Source: Candidatus Fermentibacteraceae bacterium (lineage in GTDB: Bacteria; Fermentibacterota; Fermentibacteria; Fermentibacterales; JCC-6). Taken from it: a stretch of 32,647 nt of DNA. The position numbers were made by a program, and so were the translations under genes. Shown one piece after another: positions 13,977 to 23,380 of the stretch. Numbering within the stretch: position 1 is the first letter of the stretch; every line of letters begins with the position of its first letter. A model generated the notes under the pieces. That model was given only the letters and a program-made list of their open reading frames with translations, was not told the DNA's origin and made no database searches. The DNA lies in assembly GCA_021162285.1 (NCBI GenBank), contig JAGGYZ010000181.1:1-32647 (forward strand). The letters are read 5' to 3'.

Positions 13977-15914
13977 TTGACCGACAAAGGAATAGCTGCA
14001 TACGGCGCGGATTCAATTCAGGTTCTTGAGGGTCTGGAAGCAGTTCGCAAAAGACCGTCAATGTACATTGGTTCCACATCATCAGCAGGTCTGCACCATC
14101 TTGTATATGAAGTTGTAGACAACAGTGTAGACGAAGCTCAAGGCGGTTATTGCAACACCATTGATGTTGTTCTTGAAAAAGATGGTTCTGTTGCTGTGTG
14201 GGATAATGGCAGGGGTATACCCACGGATATGCATCCTAAAATGGGAGTGTCTGCATTACAGGTTGTAATGACAACCCTTCATGCCGGTGGTAAGTTCGAT
14301 GATCGTTCGTACAAAGTCTCCGGTGGCCTTCACGGAGTAGGGGTCAGTGTTGTTAACGCCCTGTCCAGTTCTCTCCATGTTGAGGTTAGAAAAGAGAGCA
14401 GCACTTTTGTTCAAGAATATGTCAGGGGAATCCCAGAGGCTCCGCTGAAAGAGATCAAGAGAAAGAATGAAGAAACAGGTACATCTATAAAGTTTGTTCC
14501 TGATTCAGAAATTTTCGAAACAACAGACTACAGTTTTGATATTCTGGCAAAAAGACTCAGAGAACTGGCGTTTCTTAACAGCGGTCTCAGTATTTCGATT
14601 TCAGATAACAGAACACAAGAGGGGAAAACAAAAAAATTCAGATACTCCGGAGGTATAAAGTCTTTCGTCAGCTTTCTCAACGAAAACAAGCATCCTCTTC
14701 ACAGTCCACCAATACAGCTTACCCGGGAAGGTAAACTTGAAGATGGATCCTTTGTCTTAACCGATGTGGCTATTCAGTACAACTCCGGTTACCAGGAAGA
14801 TGTTTTCAGTTTCGCCAACAACATCAACACGGTAGATGGTGGAACACACATGACAGGCTTTCGTTCAGCTCTTACAAGGTGTCTGAACGACTACGGAACA
14901 AAGAACGGCATGTTTAAGAAAACAGGTCAGACCTTTACCGGTAACGATGTGCGCGAGGGTCTCTCTGCCGTGATAAGTATCAAAATTTCCAACCCGCAGT
15001 TTGAAGGACAGACAAAAACAAGACTTGGAAACCGAGAGATCAAGAGTGTCACTGAAACAATGGTCTACTCCGGTCTGGAGCAGTTTTTTGAGGAGAATCC
15101 TGCAATTGCAAGAAAGATCATACAAAAATGTATTGACACCAGCGCTGCAAGACAGGCTGCTAGAAAAGCCAGGGAGCTGACCAGAAGAAAGGGAGCTCTT
15201 GAAACAGCTTCACTGCCGGGAAAACTGGCAGACTGTACAGTTCGAAATTCAGAGGAAGCAGAGCTCTTTCTTGTTGAGGGAGATTCTGCTGGAGGAAGTG
15301 CCAAGCAGGGAAGAAACAGGTACTTCCAGGCGATACTGCCCCTGAGAGGCAAAATACTGAATGTAGAAAAGGCACCTCTACACAAAATACTGAACAACAC
15401 GGAAATACGCACACTTGTTACAGCTGCAGGTACAGGGATCGGGGAAGAAGATTTTGACATAGAGAAACTCCGTTACGGAAAGATCATTCTCATGACAGAT
15501 GCCGATGTTGATGGAGCACACATAAGAACACTTCTCCTCACTTTTTTCTTCAGGTATATGCCCAGGCTCATTGAAGATGGGAATATCTTTATTGCGCAGC
15601 CTCCTCTGTTCAGGCTTAAATGGGGGAAGAAGGAAAAGTATGTTTTCTCGGAGGCAGAGCGCGACCGCATAGTTACCGAAGAAGTAGGTTCTCTAAAGGT
15701 ATCAATACAACGCTTCAAAGGACTGGGCGAGATGAATCCGGAGCAGCTTTGGGCAACAACAATGGATCCGGAGAGAAGGCTGCTGCTGAAAGTTAAAATT
15801 GATGATGCCATAGAAGCAGACAGAATTTTCTCCATTTTAATGGGAGACGAGGTAGAGCCTCGCAGGCTTTTCATAGAAGAACATGCGGCGGAGGTGAAGA
15901 ATCTTGACTACTGA
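13977..15914 (+). CDS. gyrB: DNA gyrase subunit B
   Basis: 645 residues, the short GyrB form. The N-terminal GHKL ATPase has YEVVDNSVDEA with the catalytic Glu, DNGRGIP and the lid motif GGLHGVGVSVVNALS. The TOPRIM domain has EGDSAGGSA (Glu434) and DADVDGAH (Asp508, 510, 512), which bind Mg2+ for strand cleavage. The C-terminus has MNPEQLWATTMDPERR. It powers supercoiling with GyrA. Start: the TTG at 13977 has AGAAAGG upstream and lies 4 bp after dciA; a TTG at 13941 in the same frame would overlap dciA and lacks a site. It overlaps gyrA by 11 bp. Confidence 0.97.
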   Translation: MTDKGIAAYGADSIQVLEGLEAVRKRPSMYIGSTSSAGLHHLVYEVVDNSVDEAQGGYCNTIDVVLEKDGSVAVWDNGRGIPTDMHPKMGVSALQVVMTTLHAGGKFDDRSYKVSGGLHGVGVSVVNALSSSLHVEVRKESSTFVQEYVRGIPEAPLKEIKRKNEETGTSIKFVPDSEIFETTDYSFDILAKRLRELAFLNSGLSISISDNRTQEGKTKKFRYSGGIKSFVSFLNENKHPLHSPPIQLTREGKLEDGSFVLTDVAIQYNSGYQEDVFSFANNINTVDGGTHMTGFRSALTRCLNDYGTKNGMFKKTGQTFTGNDVREGLSAVISIKISNPQFEGQTKTRLGNREIKSVTETMVYSGLEQFFEENPAIARKIIQKCIDTSAARQAARKARELTRRKGALETASLPGKLADCTVRNSEEAELFLVEGDSAGGSAKQGRNRYFQAILPLRGKILNVEKAPLHKILNNTEIRTLVTAAGTGIGEEDFDIEKLRYGKIILMTDADVDGAHIRTLLLTFFFRYMPRLIEDGNIFIAQPPLFRLKWGKKEKYVFSEAERDRIVTEEVGSLKVSIQRFKGLGEMNPEQLWATTMDPERRLLLKVKIDDAIEADRIFSILMGDEVEPRRLFIEEHAAEVKNLDY

Positions 15915-18399
15915 CAACAACAACCTCCAGCAGAGGGAAACACAACTATCCATACAGCTCGAAGACGAGATGAAAAATTCCTACATTGAATACTCTATGA
16001 GTGTTCTTGTAGGCAGGGCTCTTCCAGATGTACGAGACGGCCTCAAGCCGGTACACAGAAGGATCCTTTACAGTATGTACGAGCAGAAACTTACCCACCA
16101 GCGGCCCTACCGAAAGTCGGCAACCGTTGTCGGTGATGTTCTTGGAAAGTACCACCCTCACGGAGACGCCTCGGTTTATGACGCAATGGTGAGAATGGCT
16201 CAGGATTTCTCCCTGAGACATCCACTGGTTCAGGGTCAGGGTAACTTTGGTTCTGTAGATGGCGATCCTGCGGCAGCATACAGGTATACAGAAGCCAGAA
16301 TGGCCCGCATCGGCGAAGAAATGCTTTCTGATATTGAGAAAGAAACGGTGGATTTTGAACCAAACTTCGATCAGAGACTGAAAGAGCCTGTTGTCCTTCC
16401 ATCGGGGATTCCGAATCTTCTGGTAAACGGATCATCAGGTATTGCCGTAGGAATGGCCACCAATATCCCCCCTCACAACCTCAGGGAAATAGTTGATGCC
16501 TGTATCAGGCTTATAGAGGATCCAGATGTTTCCGACGATGATATTATAGATATGGTTCAAGCACCGGACTTTCCAACCGGCGGTGTTATCATGGGGCTTG
16601 GCGGGGTTAGAAACGCATACAGAACCGGCAGAGGACGAATTATCGTTCGAAGCAAAATAAATTCAGAAGAAGTTAACGGAAGAGCCTGTATAATTGTAAC
16701 TGAACTACCATACATGGTGAACAAAGCCAGGTTGATCTCCTCTATTGCCAACCTGGTAAAAGACAAAAAAATAACAGGTATAGCTGACCTCAGAGATGAA
16801 TCTGACAGAGATGGCATGCGTATTGTGATAGTGCTGAAACGTGATGCTATTGAAGAAGTAGTTCAAAATCAGCTGTTTAAGCACACCACACTTGAAACCA
16901 CATTCGGTGCAAATCTCATTGCTATCGTCAACAAAATACCCATGCGATTGAGTCTTCGTGAAATGCTGTCCTACTACATTGAGCACAGACACGATGTGAT
17001 ACTCAGACGAAGCAGATACGAATATGCCAAGGCAGAAGCCAGAGCTCATATTCTTCGCGGGCTGATAAAGGCGCAGGATAACATTGATGAGGTTATCAGA
17101 ATAATCAAAGCTGCTTCCAGTCAGGCTGATGCGAGGAAGAATCTTGTAGAAGCTTTTGGATTCTCAGAAAAGCAGACCCAGGCGATTATGGAAATGCGGC
17201 TGGGCAAGCTTACAGCACTTGACAGAAAATCGCTTGAAGAAGAGCTGGCTGAACTTGAAGTTCAGCTTGCAGAGCTGAAAGAAATCCTGGGAAACAGGAA
17301 CCGGAGAATGGGAATAGTGATCGATGAGCTCAAAGCTGTTGCTGACCAGTACGGAGAAGACAGAAGAACGGAAATAGTGCCCTGGACACCGGACGGAATA
17401 GATGTCGAAGACATGATCCCGGATGATTCCATGGTAGTCGTGGTTTCTCACACAGGCTATATCAAGAGACTGCCTGTTGATACATGGCGCAGTCAGTCCA
17501 GAGGTGGTCGTGGAAAAACAGGAGTGACAACCAGAGATGAAGACTTCATTGAACAGGTTTTCACTTCTACCAACCATGCCTACATACTGTTCTTCACAAA
17601 CCTTGGAAGGTGTCACTGGTTGAAGGTGTGGAAAATTCCGGAAGCAGGAAGAAACAGCCGGGGCAAAGCCATTATAAACCTGCTGGAACTTCTTCCAGAC
17701 GAAAGGCCAGTAGCCAGAGTTACTGTAAGAGATTTCAGTGGAGACCGTTTTGTAGTGATGGCTACAAGTGATGGACGGGTAAAAAAGAGCTCCCTCGATA
17801 TGTACAGTCACCCAAGAAGAAATGGAATAAAGGCAATCAGGCTTGTGGAAAACTCCGAGCTGGTACAGGCTGTTTTGACCGACGGGAACTCCAGTGTCAT
17901 TCTTGCAACATCCCACGGAAAAGCGATAAAATTCTCTGAAAAAGAGCTTCGTGTACAGGGCAGAGATACCATGGGAGTATCTGGAATGAGACTTAAAGGT
18001 TCAGACAGAGTGGTTGGTCTTGTAACGGCTTCCCAGGGGGATGTCCTTATGTCTGTTACAGAAAATGGTTACGGGAAAAAGACCCCTGTTTCTGAATACA
18101 GAGAAACTCACCGTGGCGGCAGTGGAGTTATCAACATTGTTACAGATGAAAGAAACGGACATGTTGTAACTATATCGGTACCCTCAGAGGGAGATGAAAT
18201 ACTTCTGGTAACGCTGTCCGGAATGGTTATCCGGTTCGATGGAGCAGATGTCAGAATGATAGGCAGAGCAACCAAAGGTGTTCGGCTTATGAACCTTCAC
18301 AATAAGGATACAGTTTCCGATGTAGCCTTGATTCCTGCTGAACTGCTGGCAGACGGGGAGGCTGAAGCAGAGAAGGAAACCCAAGAGGAAGAGAGCTGA
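15904..18399 (+). CDS. gyrA: DNA gyrase subunit A
   Basis: 831 residues. The breakage-reunion domain contains the catalytic tyrosine Tyr128 with Arg127 in AYRYTEARM, and the quinolone region HPHGDASVYDAMVRMAQDFSLR. The residue matching E. coli Ser83 is Ala89, as in mycobacteria. The C-terminal beta-pinwheel has the GyrA-box as QSRGGRG (531-537; usual QRRGGKG), which favours gyrase over topoisomerase IV. The tail is acidic (ETQEEES). The TTG start overlaps gyrB by 11 bp and has GGAGGTG upstream, so it is coupled. The stop overlaps the next gene by one base (TGATG). Confidence 0.97.
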   Translation: MTTDNNNLQQRETQLSIQLEDEMKNSYIEYSMSVLVGRALPDVRDGLKPVHRRILYSMYEQKLTHQRPYRKSATVVGDVLGKYHPHGDASVYDAMVRMAQDFSLRHPLVQGQGNFGSVDGDPAAAYRYTEARMARIGEEMLSDIEKETVDFEPNFDQRLKEPVVLPSGIPNLLVNGSSGIAVGMATNIPPHNLREIVDACIRLIEDPDVSDDDIIDMVQAPDFPTGGVIMGLGGVRNAYRTGRGRIIVRSKINSEEVNGRACIIVTELPYMVNKARLISSIANLVKDKKITGIADLRDESDRDGMRIVIVLKRDAIEEVVQNQLFKHTTLETTFGANLIAIVNKIPMRLSLREMLSYYIEHRHDVILRRSRYEYAKAEARAHILRGLIKAQDNIDEVIRIIKAASSQADARKNLVEAFGFSEKQTQAIMEMRLGKLTALDRKSLEEELAELEVQLAELKEILGNRNRRMGIVIDELKAVADQYGEDRRTEIVPWTPDGIDVEDMIPDDSMVVVVSHTGYIKRLPVDTWRSQSRGGRGKTGVTTRDEDFIEQVFTSTNHAYILFFTNLGRCHWLKVWKIPEAGRNSRGKAIINLLELLPDERPVARVTVRDFSGDRFVVMATSDGRVKKSSLDMYSHPRRNGIKAIRLVENSELVQAVLTDGNSSVILATSHGKAIKFSEKELRVQGRDTMGVSGMRLKGSDRVVGLVTASQGDVLMSVTENGYGKKTPVSEYRETHRGGSGVINIVTDERNGHVVTISVPSEGDEILLVTLSGMVIRFDGADVRMIGRATKGVRLMNLHNKDTVSDVALIPAELLADGEAEAEKETQEEES

Positions 18400-21300
18400 T
18401 GGCCGCACAGGGGGAGCTTGATCGTCGAATCAAAGCCTGGGTAGAGATAAAGGAACTGGGTCAGATTCCCGTCAGAACACCCTATGTTAATGTGCCGGAC
18501 TTTCCTGAACCCTCCCGGGTTAAAATGAAAGATGTTCCCAGGCTGACTGCTTCGGTAGGGCGGCTCGGCGTCTCAAAACAGATGGGTTCTGCTGTTTCTA
18601 CCCTTGCCTCTTTGATTTCACTGATGGATAGAGCTGATGCCGAGAAGCTGTATACCCACTTGTCATCTTTGAGTTCTCCGATGGATTTCGATGAAGTTAT
18701 TGCTCTGAAGTGGTTTAATGTATGCCATAATCTGAAGACAGAAATAATAGGCAGCGGGATTTCCGGGTTTTTTCTGCTTGCTGAAATTAATTACAAAGAG
18801 AAAACGCAATTCGATTTTTCCGGAGCCCTGGCTTGCCTGTATAAAGTACTGCAAAGCAATAGTATAAAGAATAATGTCCGGATTGAGGTACTTTTCAGAG
18901 TGGCCAGGCAATTCCCACACAGATTCACTTTTGTGTGCGTAAGAATTGTTTCCGGAGGAAACAAAATTCTTCCTGCTGTAGAAAATATGCTTTCACGGCT
19001 TAACGGTCTTGACCTGAGCAGAGAGGAATCCACTTCCGTCCTTGATTTCACAATGGAAACAGGATGGCTGCTCAGCGGTCAGGACTTCGATCAGGTCTGG
19101 AAGCTTATTTCCAGGAAAGGCAGCAGAATTCAGGGCCGGTTAACCGGCAGTATGGTTCCTATAAGTTCAATCAGATTTCTGGCTGGGCTTTTCCGCGGTA
19201 TAGAAGAAACAAAAGGCATGGATGAGTTTCTTGCCGGGGAAAGAAGAGAGAGAGTCGGAACACTTTTCAAAATTTCTTCGTCACACGGAGTTGAAAAAGC
19301 TCTTTCTTCATTCCCTGAACTGAAACAGTTGATAGACCAGCAAATCCAGCTTGACCTTACAGTGGAGGCGATTTCGCACAGGATTGCAGAGGACAATCAT
19401 TCAAAGCTTGGTTTCACGGTTGTCGTTTTTCTTGAGAAAGCACTAAACGAAGTAACTTTTGATGGATTGATGAAATTCCTTGCAGCAGCAGCAACCGAAT
19501 TATCCTTTGAAGTAATGAAATTTCTGGAAAAGCTTGCTGTTGAATCTACCTCAGAGAACAGACTTCCCCTTTCAGATTTCATGCTCTTTGCCGGTGTGGT
19601 TGTAAGAGTTTTTTCTGTGTGTACAAAACAGGACAGGACCGCCCTTAAGTCGTTTTACCGGGCATTAACAAGGCTGGATCCCTCTCAGATAACCTGGGCA
19701 GTAGAGCAGCTTGATCAAGCCCTGGTCAGTGTTCCCGCTGTTTCCAGCGTTCTGTCTGCAACTTCCCTTGTTTTAAGAGCCTCCGGAGAAGAGAACAGAA
19801 AAGAGTTTCTTTCTCGTATCAGTATAACAAGCAGACTTATAGACACGTTTTCAGAGACCGACAGGGAAAAGGCTCTTTCCGGTCTTGTACCGGCCTGGGT
19901 GGAAATACTTCTCTCGTTCAGTCTGGAAACAGAAGAAAAGGTAATAGAGTTTCTCCAGAAAATAAATGATCGGAACAACAGAAGCAGATATCTGGAGAAT
20001 GTTGTTACAGGTCTTCTGAGTGAACTTCATCCAGGCGATACTGTTTTTAATGACTGTCTTGCCTTCGCCGTTGATGGATACAATTCCTCTGGAGTAATTG
20101 AGAAGCTGCGGGAAGTGGAACACGAGGTGTTCAAGAAAGTATTCCGGGCCGGGGACAGAATCAAAATGGTGGACGGTTTGATGGTAGACCTTCTTGCCAT
20201 GCCCGGGTTTGAAGGAGAGAAAACCGAACAGCTTATTTCCGGAATCCGCTTGATCTGCAACAGGTTCAGCAGGCTTGCAGTGTGGGAAGAGAGTGGAGAC
20301 TCTCTTTTTGATGAATTTATCATTCATGGAGTTGGAGACATTCTCCGATCCTTTGTTGATAATCCGTCTACGCTTGAATATGTAACAGAAGAAACAATAG
20401 AACTTCTTCTGGACAAACTGATTCAAGACGGGCAGGAACACACCAGTTCATCCCGCATGGTAAACCCGGGCGGAACTGCCCAGACCTTTTTCGGTTCCAT
20501 TCTGCCTGCGGCAATTCACCTCTTCGGTAGAAAACCCCAGGCTCTGCCAGCTTTTCTCTTCGAGATTTCCAGTGAGTTTTCAAGAAGTGTTGGCGGAATG
20601 ACCGCAGACGAAGATTTCGTGGATTTTCTGGTTGTAAAACTGAATATGGAGATACAGCAGGACAGTGTAACTGTTCTTGAATCGTGGCTTTCGCAGAAGA
20701 CTCCACCTCCGCTTCAAATACCGGAGAGATGGTCCAACCAGAGACGCAAAGAGTGGAATTCATTAAGGGTAAGAGAAGACACCTCTAAAATGAAACTCTT
20801 TGGTGCTGTTTCTGCCATTGTCGGTTCCTGTGGAAGCGAGAAAAAAGAGGCAATACTGAATACTGCAGGCTGTCTCTCAAGACAGCTTGAGAGGGCTGCA
20901 GTATCGGGAGCATCAACCCTGTCTCTTAAATGGGATAGAGCAAAAATGGAGCAGCTGCTTTCTCTGTGTGGCAAAACATCTTTGTTTGAGTTTTTCAAAG
21001 GTGGAAATTCTCTCAGTAACGTTGATCCGGATATGTTATCATATCTGGAATCTATTCCTGGATTTATGGAGCAGGATATCTTTCATGCCTGGCGACAGGC
21101 TGCTCTGCCTCCCCTGCTTAACTGTGCCGTGGAAATTGTTCTGGTTTCCGGAGACTCACAGGCTCATGCAATGAAAATGGCAGAGTCTGCTACAGATGCC
21201 GTGGAATTTCTCGGGTATGACAGTGCCAACAGCTTTCTCTCTACGCTGCAGGAAAGTATCAGATACACATCAAGTTACGAAAATGCTTCGGCGCAGATGG

Positions 21301-21965
21301 AAAAGAATTTTCTTCTTCCTCTGTGGAAACGGAATTCAGCTGAAAGGCTGGATCTTCTTACGCTGAGCCTGAAAGACAGCAGATTACTGAAGACCATTCT
21401 TCAAGAAAGATTGTCTCTTGAAGACCGCGTGGTGGGTAAAGTTAGATTTATGAAACACTACGCAACACTGTTCATTACCGTTGAGAATGCTCTGCTTTGT
21501 ATACGTTCAGATTTTGAAAAAACAAAAATAGCAGACGGTCTTATGGATTCGTGGGTATTCAGCGGTACCGACTTCAGAACGAAAAAACCTGTTATGGAGA
21601 TTTCCGAAACAGTGGAACTCGTCCGGGACATATTTAGAAGAGTCAAGTACAACACTGGTATTGTAAGTGCAAGTGAAGCTGGCGAAATAAGTGCAGATAT
21701 GCGCCGTAAGTACCGTGATAACGCTGATTCCGTGGCCATAATACTGCGGTGGACCGTTGATCCTGCAAGGGAAGGCCTGCTGCAGTTACTCGAAGAAAGT
21801 CAGCTTCTTCTTCAGGCAGCGGGAACCGATGCTGAACTTATGAGGCTTCTTGATATGTACGGAGCAAGAAGTGGTTTCTTAAAAGAGGCAGAACCCTATT
21901 CGGAAAATCCTTCTGCCCTGAAAAAGTTTTTGAAGACACTGTCTGAAGATGGAGAGCAGAATTGA
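18399..21965 (+). CDS. 1188-aa cytoplasmic protein of unknown function, coupled to gyrA
   Basis: I do not recognise this protein. It is 1188 residues, with no signal peptide, no convincing membrane segment and no nucleotide-binding loop or obvious metal-site motif. The residues are mostly helix-forming, with few glycines and prolines, suggesting a long alpha-solenoid or multi-helical scaffold. Proline-rich breaks occur near 23-46 (PVRTPYVNVPDFPEPSR) and 769-775 (PPPLQIP), so it may have a short N-terminal tail and two large blocks. I see no repeated motif by eye. It starts at the ATG sharing one base with the gyrA stop and ends in a 4-bp overlap with the asparaginase gene. Base use is like its neighbours, so it does not look newly acquired. 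The coupling suggests steady co-expression with gyrase but does not show a role. Confidence 0.85.
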   Translation: MAAQGELDRRIKAWVEIKELGQIPVRTPYVNVPDFPEPSRVKMKDVPRLTASVGRLGVSKQMGSAVSTLASLISLMDRADAEKLYTHLSSLSSPMDFDEVIALKWFNVCHNLKTEIIGSGISGFFLLAEINYKEKTQFDFSGALACLYKVLQSNSIKNNVRIEVLFRVARQFPHRFTFVCVRIVSGGNKILPAVENMLSRLNGLDLSREESTSVLDFTMETGWLLSGQDFDQVWKLISRKGSRIQGRLTGSMVPISSIRFLAGLFRGIEETKGMDEFLAGERRERVGTLFKISSSHGVEKALSSFPELKQLIDQQIQLDLTVEAISHRIAEDNHSKLGFTVVVFLEKALNEVTFDGLMKFLAAAATELSFEVMKFLEKLAVESTSENRLPLSDFMLFAGVVVRVFSVCTKQDRTALKSFYRALTRLDPSQITWAVEQLDQALVSVPAVSSVLSATSLVLRASGEENRKEFLSRISITSRLIDTFSETDREKALSGLVPAWVEILLSFSLETEEKVIEFLQKINDRNNRSRYLENVVTGLLSELHPGDTVFNDCLAFAVDGYNSSGVIEKLREVEHEVFKKVFRAGDRIKMVDGLMVDLLAMPGFEGEKTEQLISGIRLICNRFSRLAVWEESGDSLFDEFIIHGVGDILRSFVDNPSTLEYVTEETIELLLDKLIQDGQEHTSSSRMVNPGGTAQTFFGSILPAAIHLFGRKPQALPAFLFEISSEFSRSVGGMTADEDFVDFLVVKLNMEIQQDSVTVLESWLSQKTPPPLQIPERWSNQRRKEWNSLRVREDTSKMKLFGAVSAIVGSCGSEKKEAILNTAGCLSRQLERAAVSGASTLSLKWDRAKMEQLLSLCGKTSLFEFFKGGNSLSNVDPDMLSYLESIPGFMEQDIFHAWRQAALPPLLNCAVEIVLVSGDSQAHAMKMAESATDAVEFLGYDSANSFLSTLQESIRYTSSYENASAQMEKNFLLPLWKRNSAERLDLLTLSLKDSRLLKTILQERLSLEDRVVGKVRFMKHYATLFITVENALLCIRSDFEKTKIADGLMDSWVFSGTDFRTKKPVMEISETVELVRDIFRRVKYNTGIVSASEAGEISADMRRKYRDNADSVAIILRWTVDPAREGLLQLLEESQLLLQAAGTDAELMRLLDMYGARSGFLKEAEPYSENPSALKKFLKTLSEDGEQN

Positions 21966-22933
21966 AAAAGATACTGATTATTACCACAGGCGGAACTATA
22001 GAGATGCAGCCGGACAGCCACGGGCTATCAATAAATCCTGTGTCAAAAGTTGATATAAGCAGTATAGAAGCGCTTCAGGATGTGGAAATTTCTGTTCGAA
22101 AGTTTCTAAGCCTTCCCAGCCCACATGTTACTCCGGAGATCATGGCTGACCTTGCGCGGGAGTTGAGAGCCATAGAAAAGTCAGGAGAATTCGATGGTGT
22201 GGTTGTAACACACGGGACAGATACTCTTGAAGAAACTGCATTCATGGTTGATATCTACCTTGAGGGAACTCTCCCGGTTGTTTTTACAGCAGCAATGCGC
22301 AGCAGTAGTGAGCTCGGTGTTGACGGTCCACGCAACATCCGCAGCGCAGTGCGTGTTGCCTGCACGGAAAGACAGAATCTTGGTGTTACCATAGTGTTAA
22401 ACGATGAGATTCACGCTGCCGGTAGAGTTACAAAGACATGTACTTCAAATGTAAGCAGTTTTGATTCCCCCGGTTATGGCCCCCTTGGTTTTGTAGATGA
22501 TGACAGGGTTATCTACCATAGATTGCCAATCTGGAGAATGAACCTCCCGGAGGGTCCTCTTGTTCTTGAAAACAGAGTAGGTCTTGTGAGAACCGCCGCC
22601 GGTTTCGGTCACGATGTCATAGATTTCCTTGCCGGTAGTGGATACAGGGGAATCGTTGTTGAGGCTTTTGGTCGCGGAAATGTTCATCCGGAAACAGCAG
22701 ACGCTATAGAAAGAGCAATTAAATCAGAAGTAATAGTAATAATCACCAGCAGGTGCCACGAAGGTCGGGTTCTTGGCGTTTATTCTTATCCAGGGGGAGG
22801 CAAAGACCTGGAGAACAGAGGCGTTTTATCCGCCGGGGACATGGCAGGGAATAAAATACGGATTTTCCTTATGGCCAGCCTTGGCCGCGGGCTGGGAAAA
22901 CAAGAGATAGAAAAATTGCTTTCAAGGCTGTAA
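21962..22933 (+). CDS. ansA: L-asparaginase
   Basis: 323 residues. It hydrolyses asparagine to aspartate and ammonia. Both catalytic motifs are intact: ITTGGTIE with the nucleophile Thr12, and VVTHGTDTLEETA with Thr86-Asp87. AMRSSSELGVDGPRNIRSAV and VTKTCTSNVSSFDSP follow as in the family. There is no signal peptide, which suggests a cytoplasmic enzyme. The start is a TTG overlapping the previous stop as TTGA, so it is coupled to the large unknown protein. A related fold occurs in the GatD subunit of the archaeal glutamyl-tRNA amidotransferase, but the length fits free asparaginase and no gatE is nearby. Confidence 0.93.
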   Translation: MKKILIITTGGTIEMQPDSHGLSINPVSKVDISSIEALQDVEISVRKFLSLPSPHVTPEIMADLARELRAIEKSGEFDGVVVTHGTDTLEETAFMVDIYLEGTLPVVFTAAMRSSSELGVDGPRNIRSAVRVACTERQNLGVTIVLNDEIHAAGRVTKTCTSNVSSFDSPGYGPLGFVDDDRVIYHRLPIWRMNLPEGPLVLENRVGLVRTAAGFGHDVIDFLAGSGYRGIVVEAFGRGNVHPETADAIERAIKSEVIVIITSRCHEGRVLGVYSYPGGGKDLENRGVLSAGDMAGNKIRIFLMASLGRGLGKQEIEKLLSRL

Positions 22934-22951
22934 CTTCAGAGAATCTACCGT

Positions 22952-22980
22952 TTGACCCGGCGAAACTTCGGTTTTAGATT
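22952..22980 (+). promoter_or_regulatory. Possible sigma-70 promoter before the coiled-coil/bactofilin pair
   Basis: TTGACC (5 of 6) at 22952-22957, a 17-bp spacer, and TAGATT (4 of 6) at 22975-22980, about 33 bp before the next gene, in the 79-bp gap after the asparaginase gene. No terminator is visible before it, so read-through is also possible. Confidence 0.35.
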
Positions 22981-23012
22981 AGTGCATATTATGGCGGGGA
23001 TTTGGAGAAATA

Positions 23013-23366
23013 TTGACCAACAGAGATAAAAGCTTTACTATTAATATAATACCGCATGACGCTGCTGGAAATAGAAAAGAATGGATAATATCCGGCAGGG
23101 GGCTTGTAGCTTTTAGAGTTTTAGTGGTGCTTATTCTTGTGGCTGTTACCGGATCTATTGTTATTCTTTCGGTTGGAACGGCAGAATTTACGAGGACTGC
23201 CCGGTTAAGAGAGACGAACAGGCTTCTTGTCGATTCTCTCTCCACAGCCAGAGAGTTGAATCTGCGGCTTGATGAGGTAGAGTTAGAGTTACAGGAGATA
23301 AGGAACACAAGAGCGGTTATTGAAAATCTGGCTACCGCCGGAGTGTCCGGGGATTACCCCGAGTAG
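23013..23366 (+). CDS. Single-pass membrane coiled-coil protein upstream of bactofilin
   Basis: 117 residues: a short cytoplasmic head (KSFTINIIPHDAAGNRKEW), one membrane helix at about 31-54, then a heptad-like coiled coil to about 107. The N-terminal pattern of a FTINIIPHD-like strand, then a helix, then a coiled coil resembles the front part of M23 metallopeptidases often found beside bactofilin genes. Here, however, the peptidase domain is absent and the stop is followed at once by bactofilin. The TTG start at 23013 has GGAG upstream. It may be a stand-alone partner or a remnant; the frame is clean to the stop, so I annotate an intact gene of unknown function. The likeness is from memory of the family and not proven. 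Confidence 0.6.
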   Translation: MTNRDKSFTINIIPHDAAGNRKEWIISGRGLVAFRVLVVLILVAVTGSIVILSVGTAEFTRTARLRETNRLLVDSLSTARELNLRLDEVELELQEIRNTRAVIENLATAGVSGDYPE

Positions 23367-23380
23367 AAGAGGGAAATGTT

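Noticed and set aside
19851..20441. Long open frames on the minus strand under the 1188-aa gene
   Set aside because: They are shadow frames with an erratic composition; the + strand frame is continuous and coupled at both ends.
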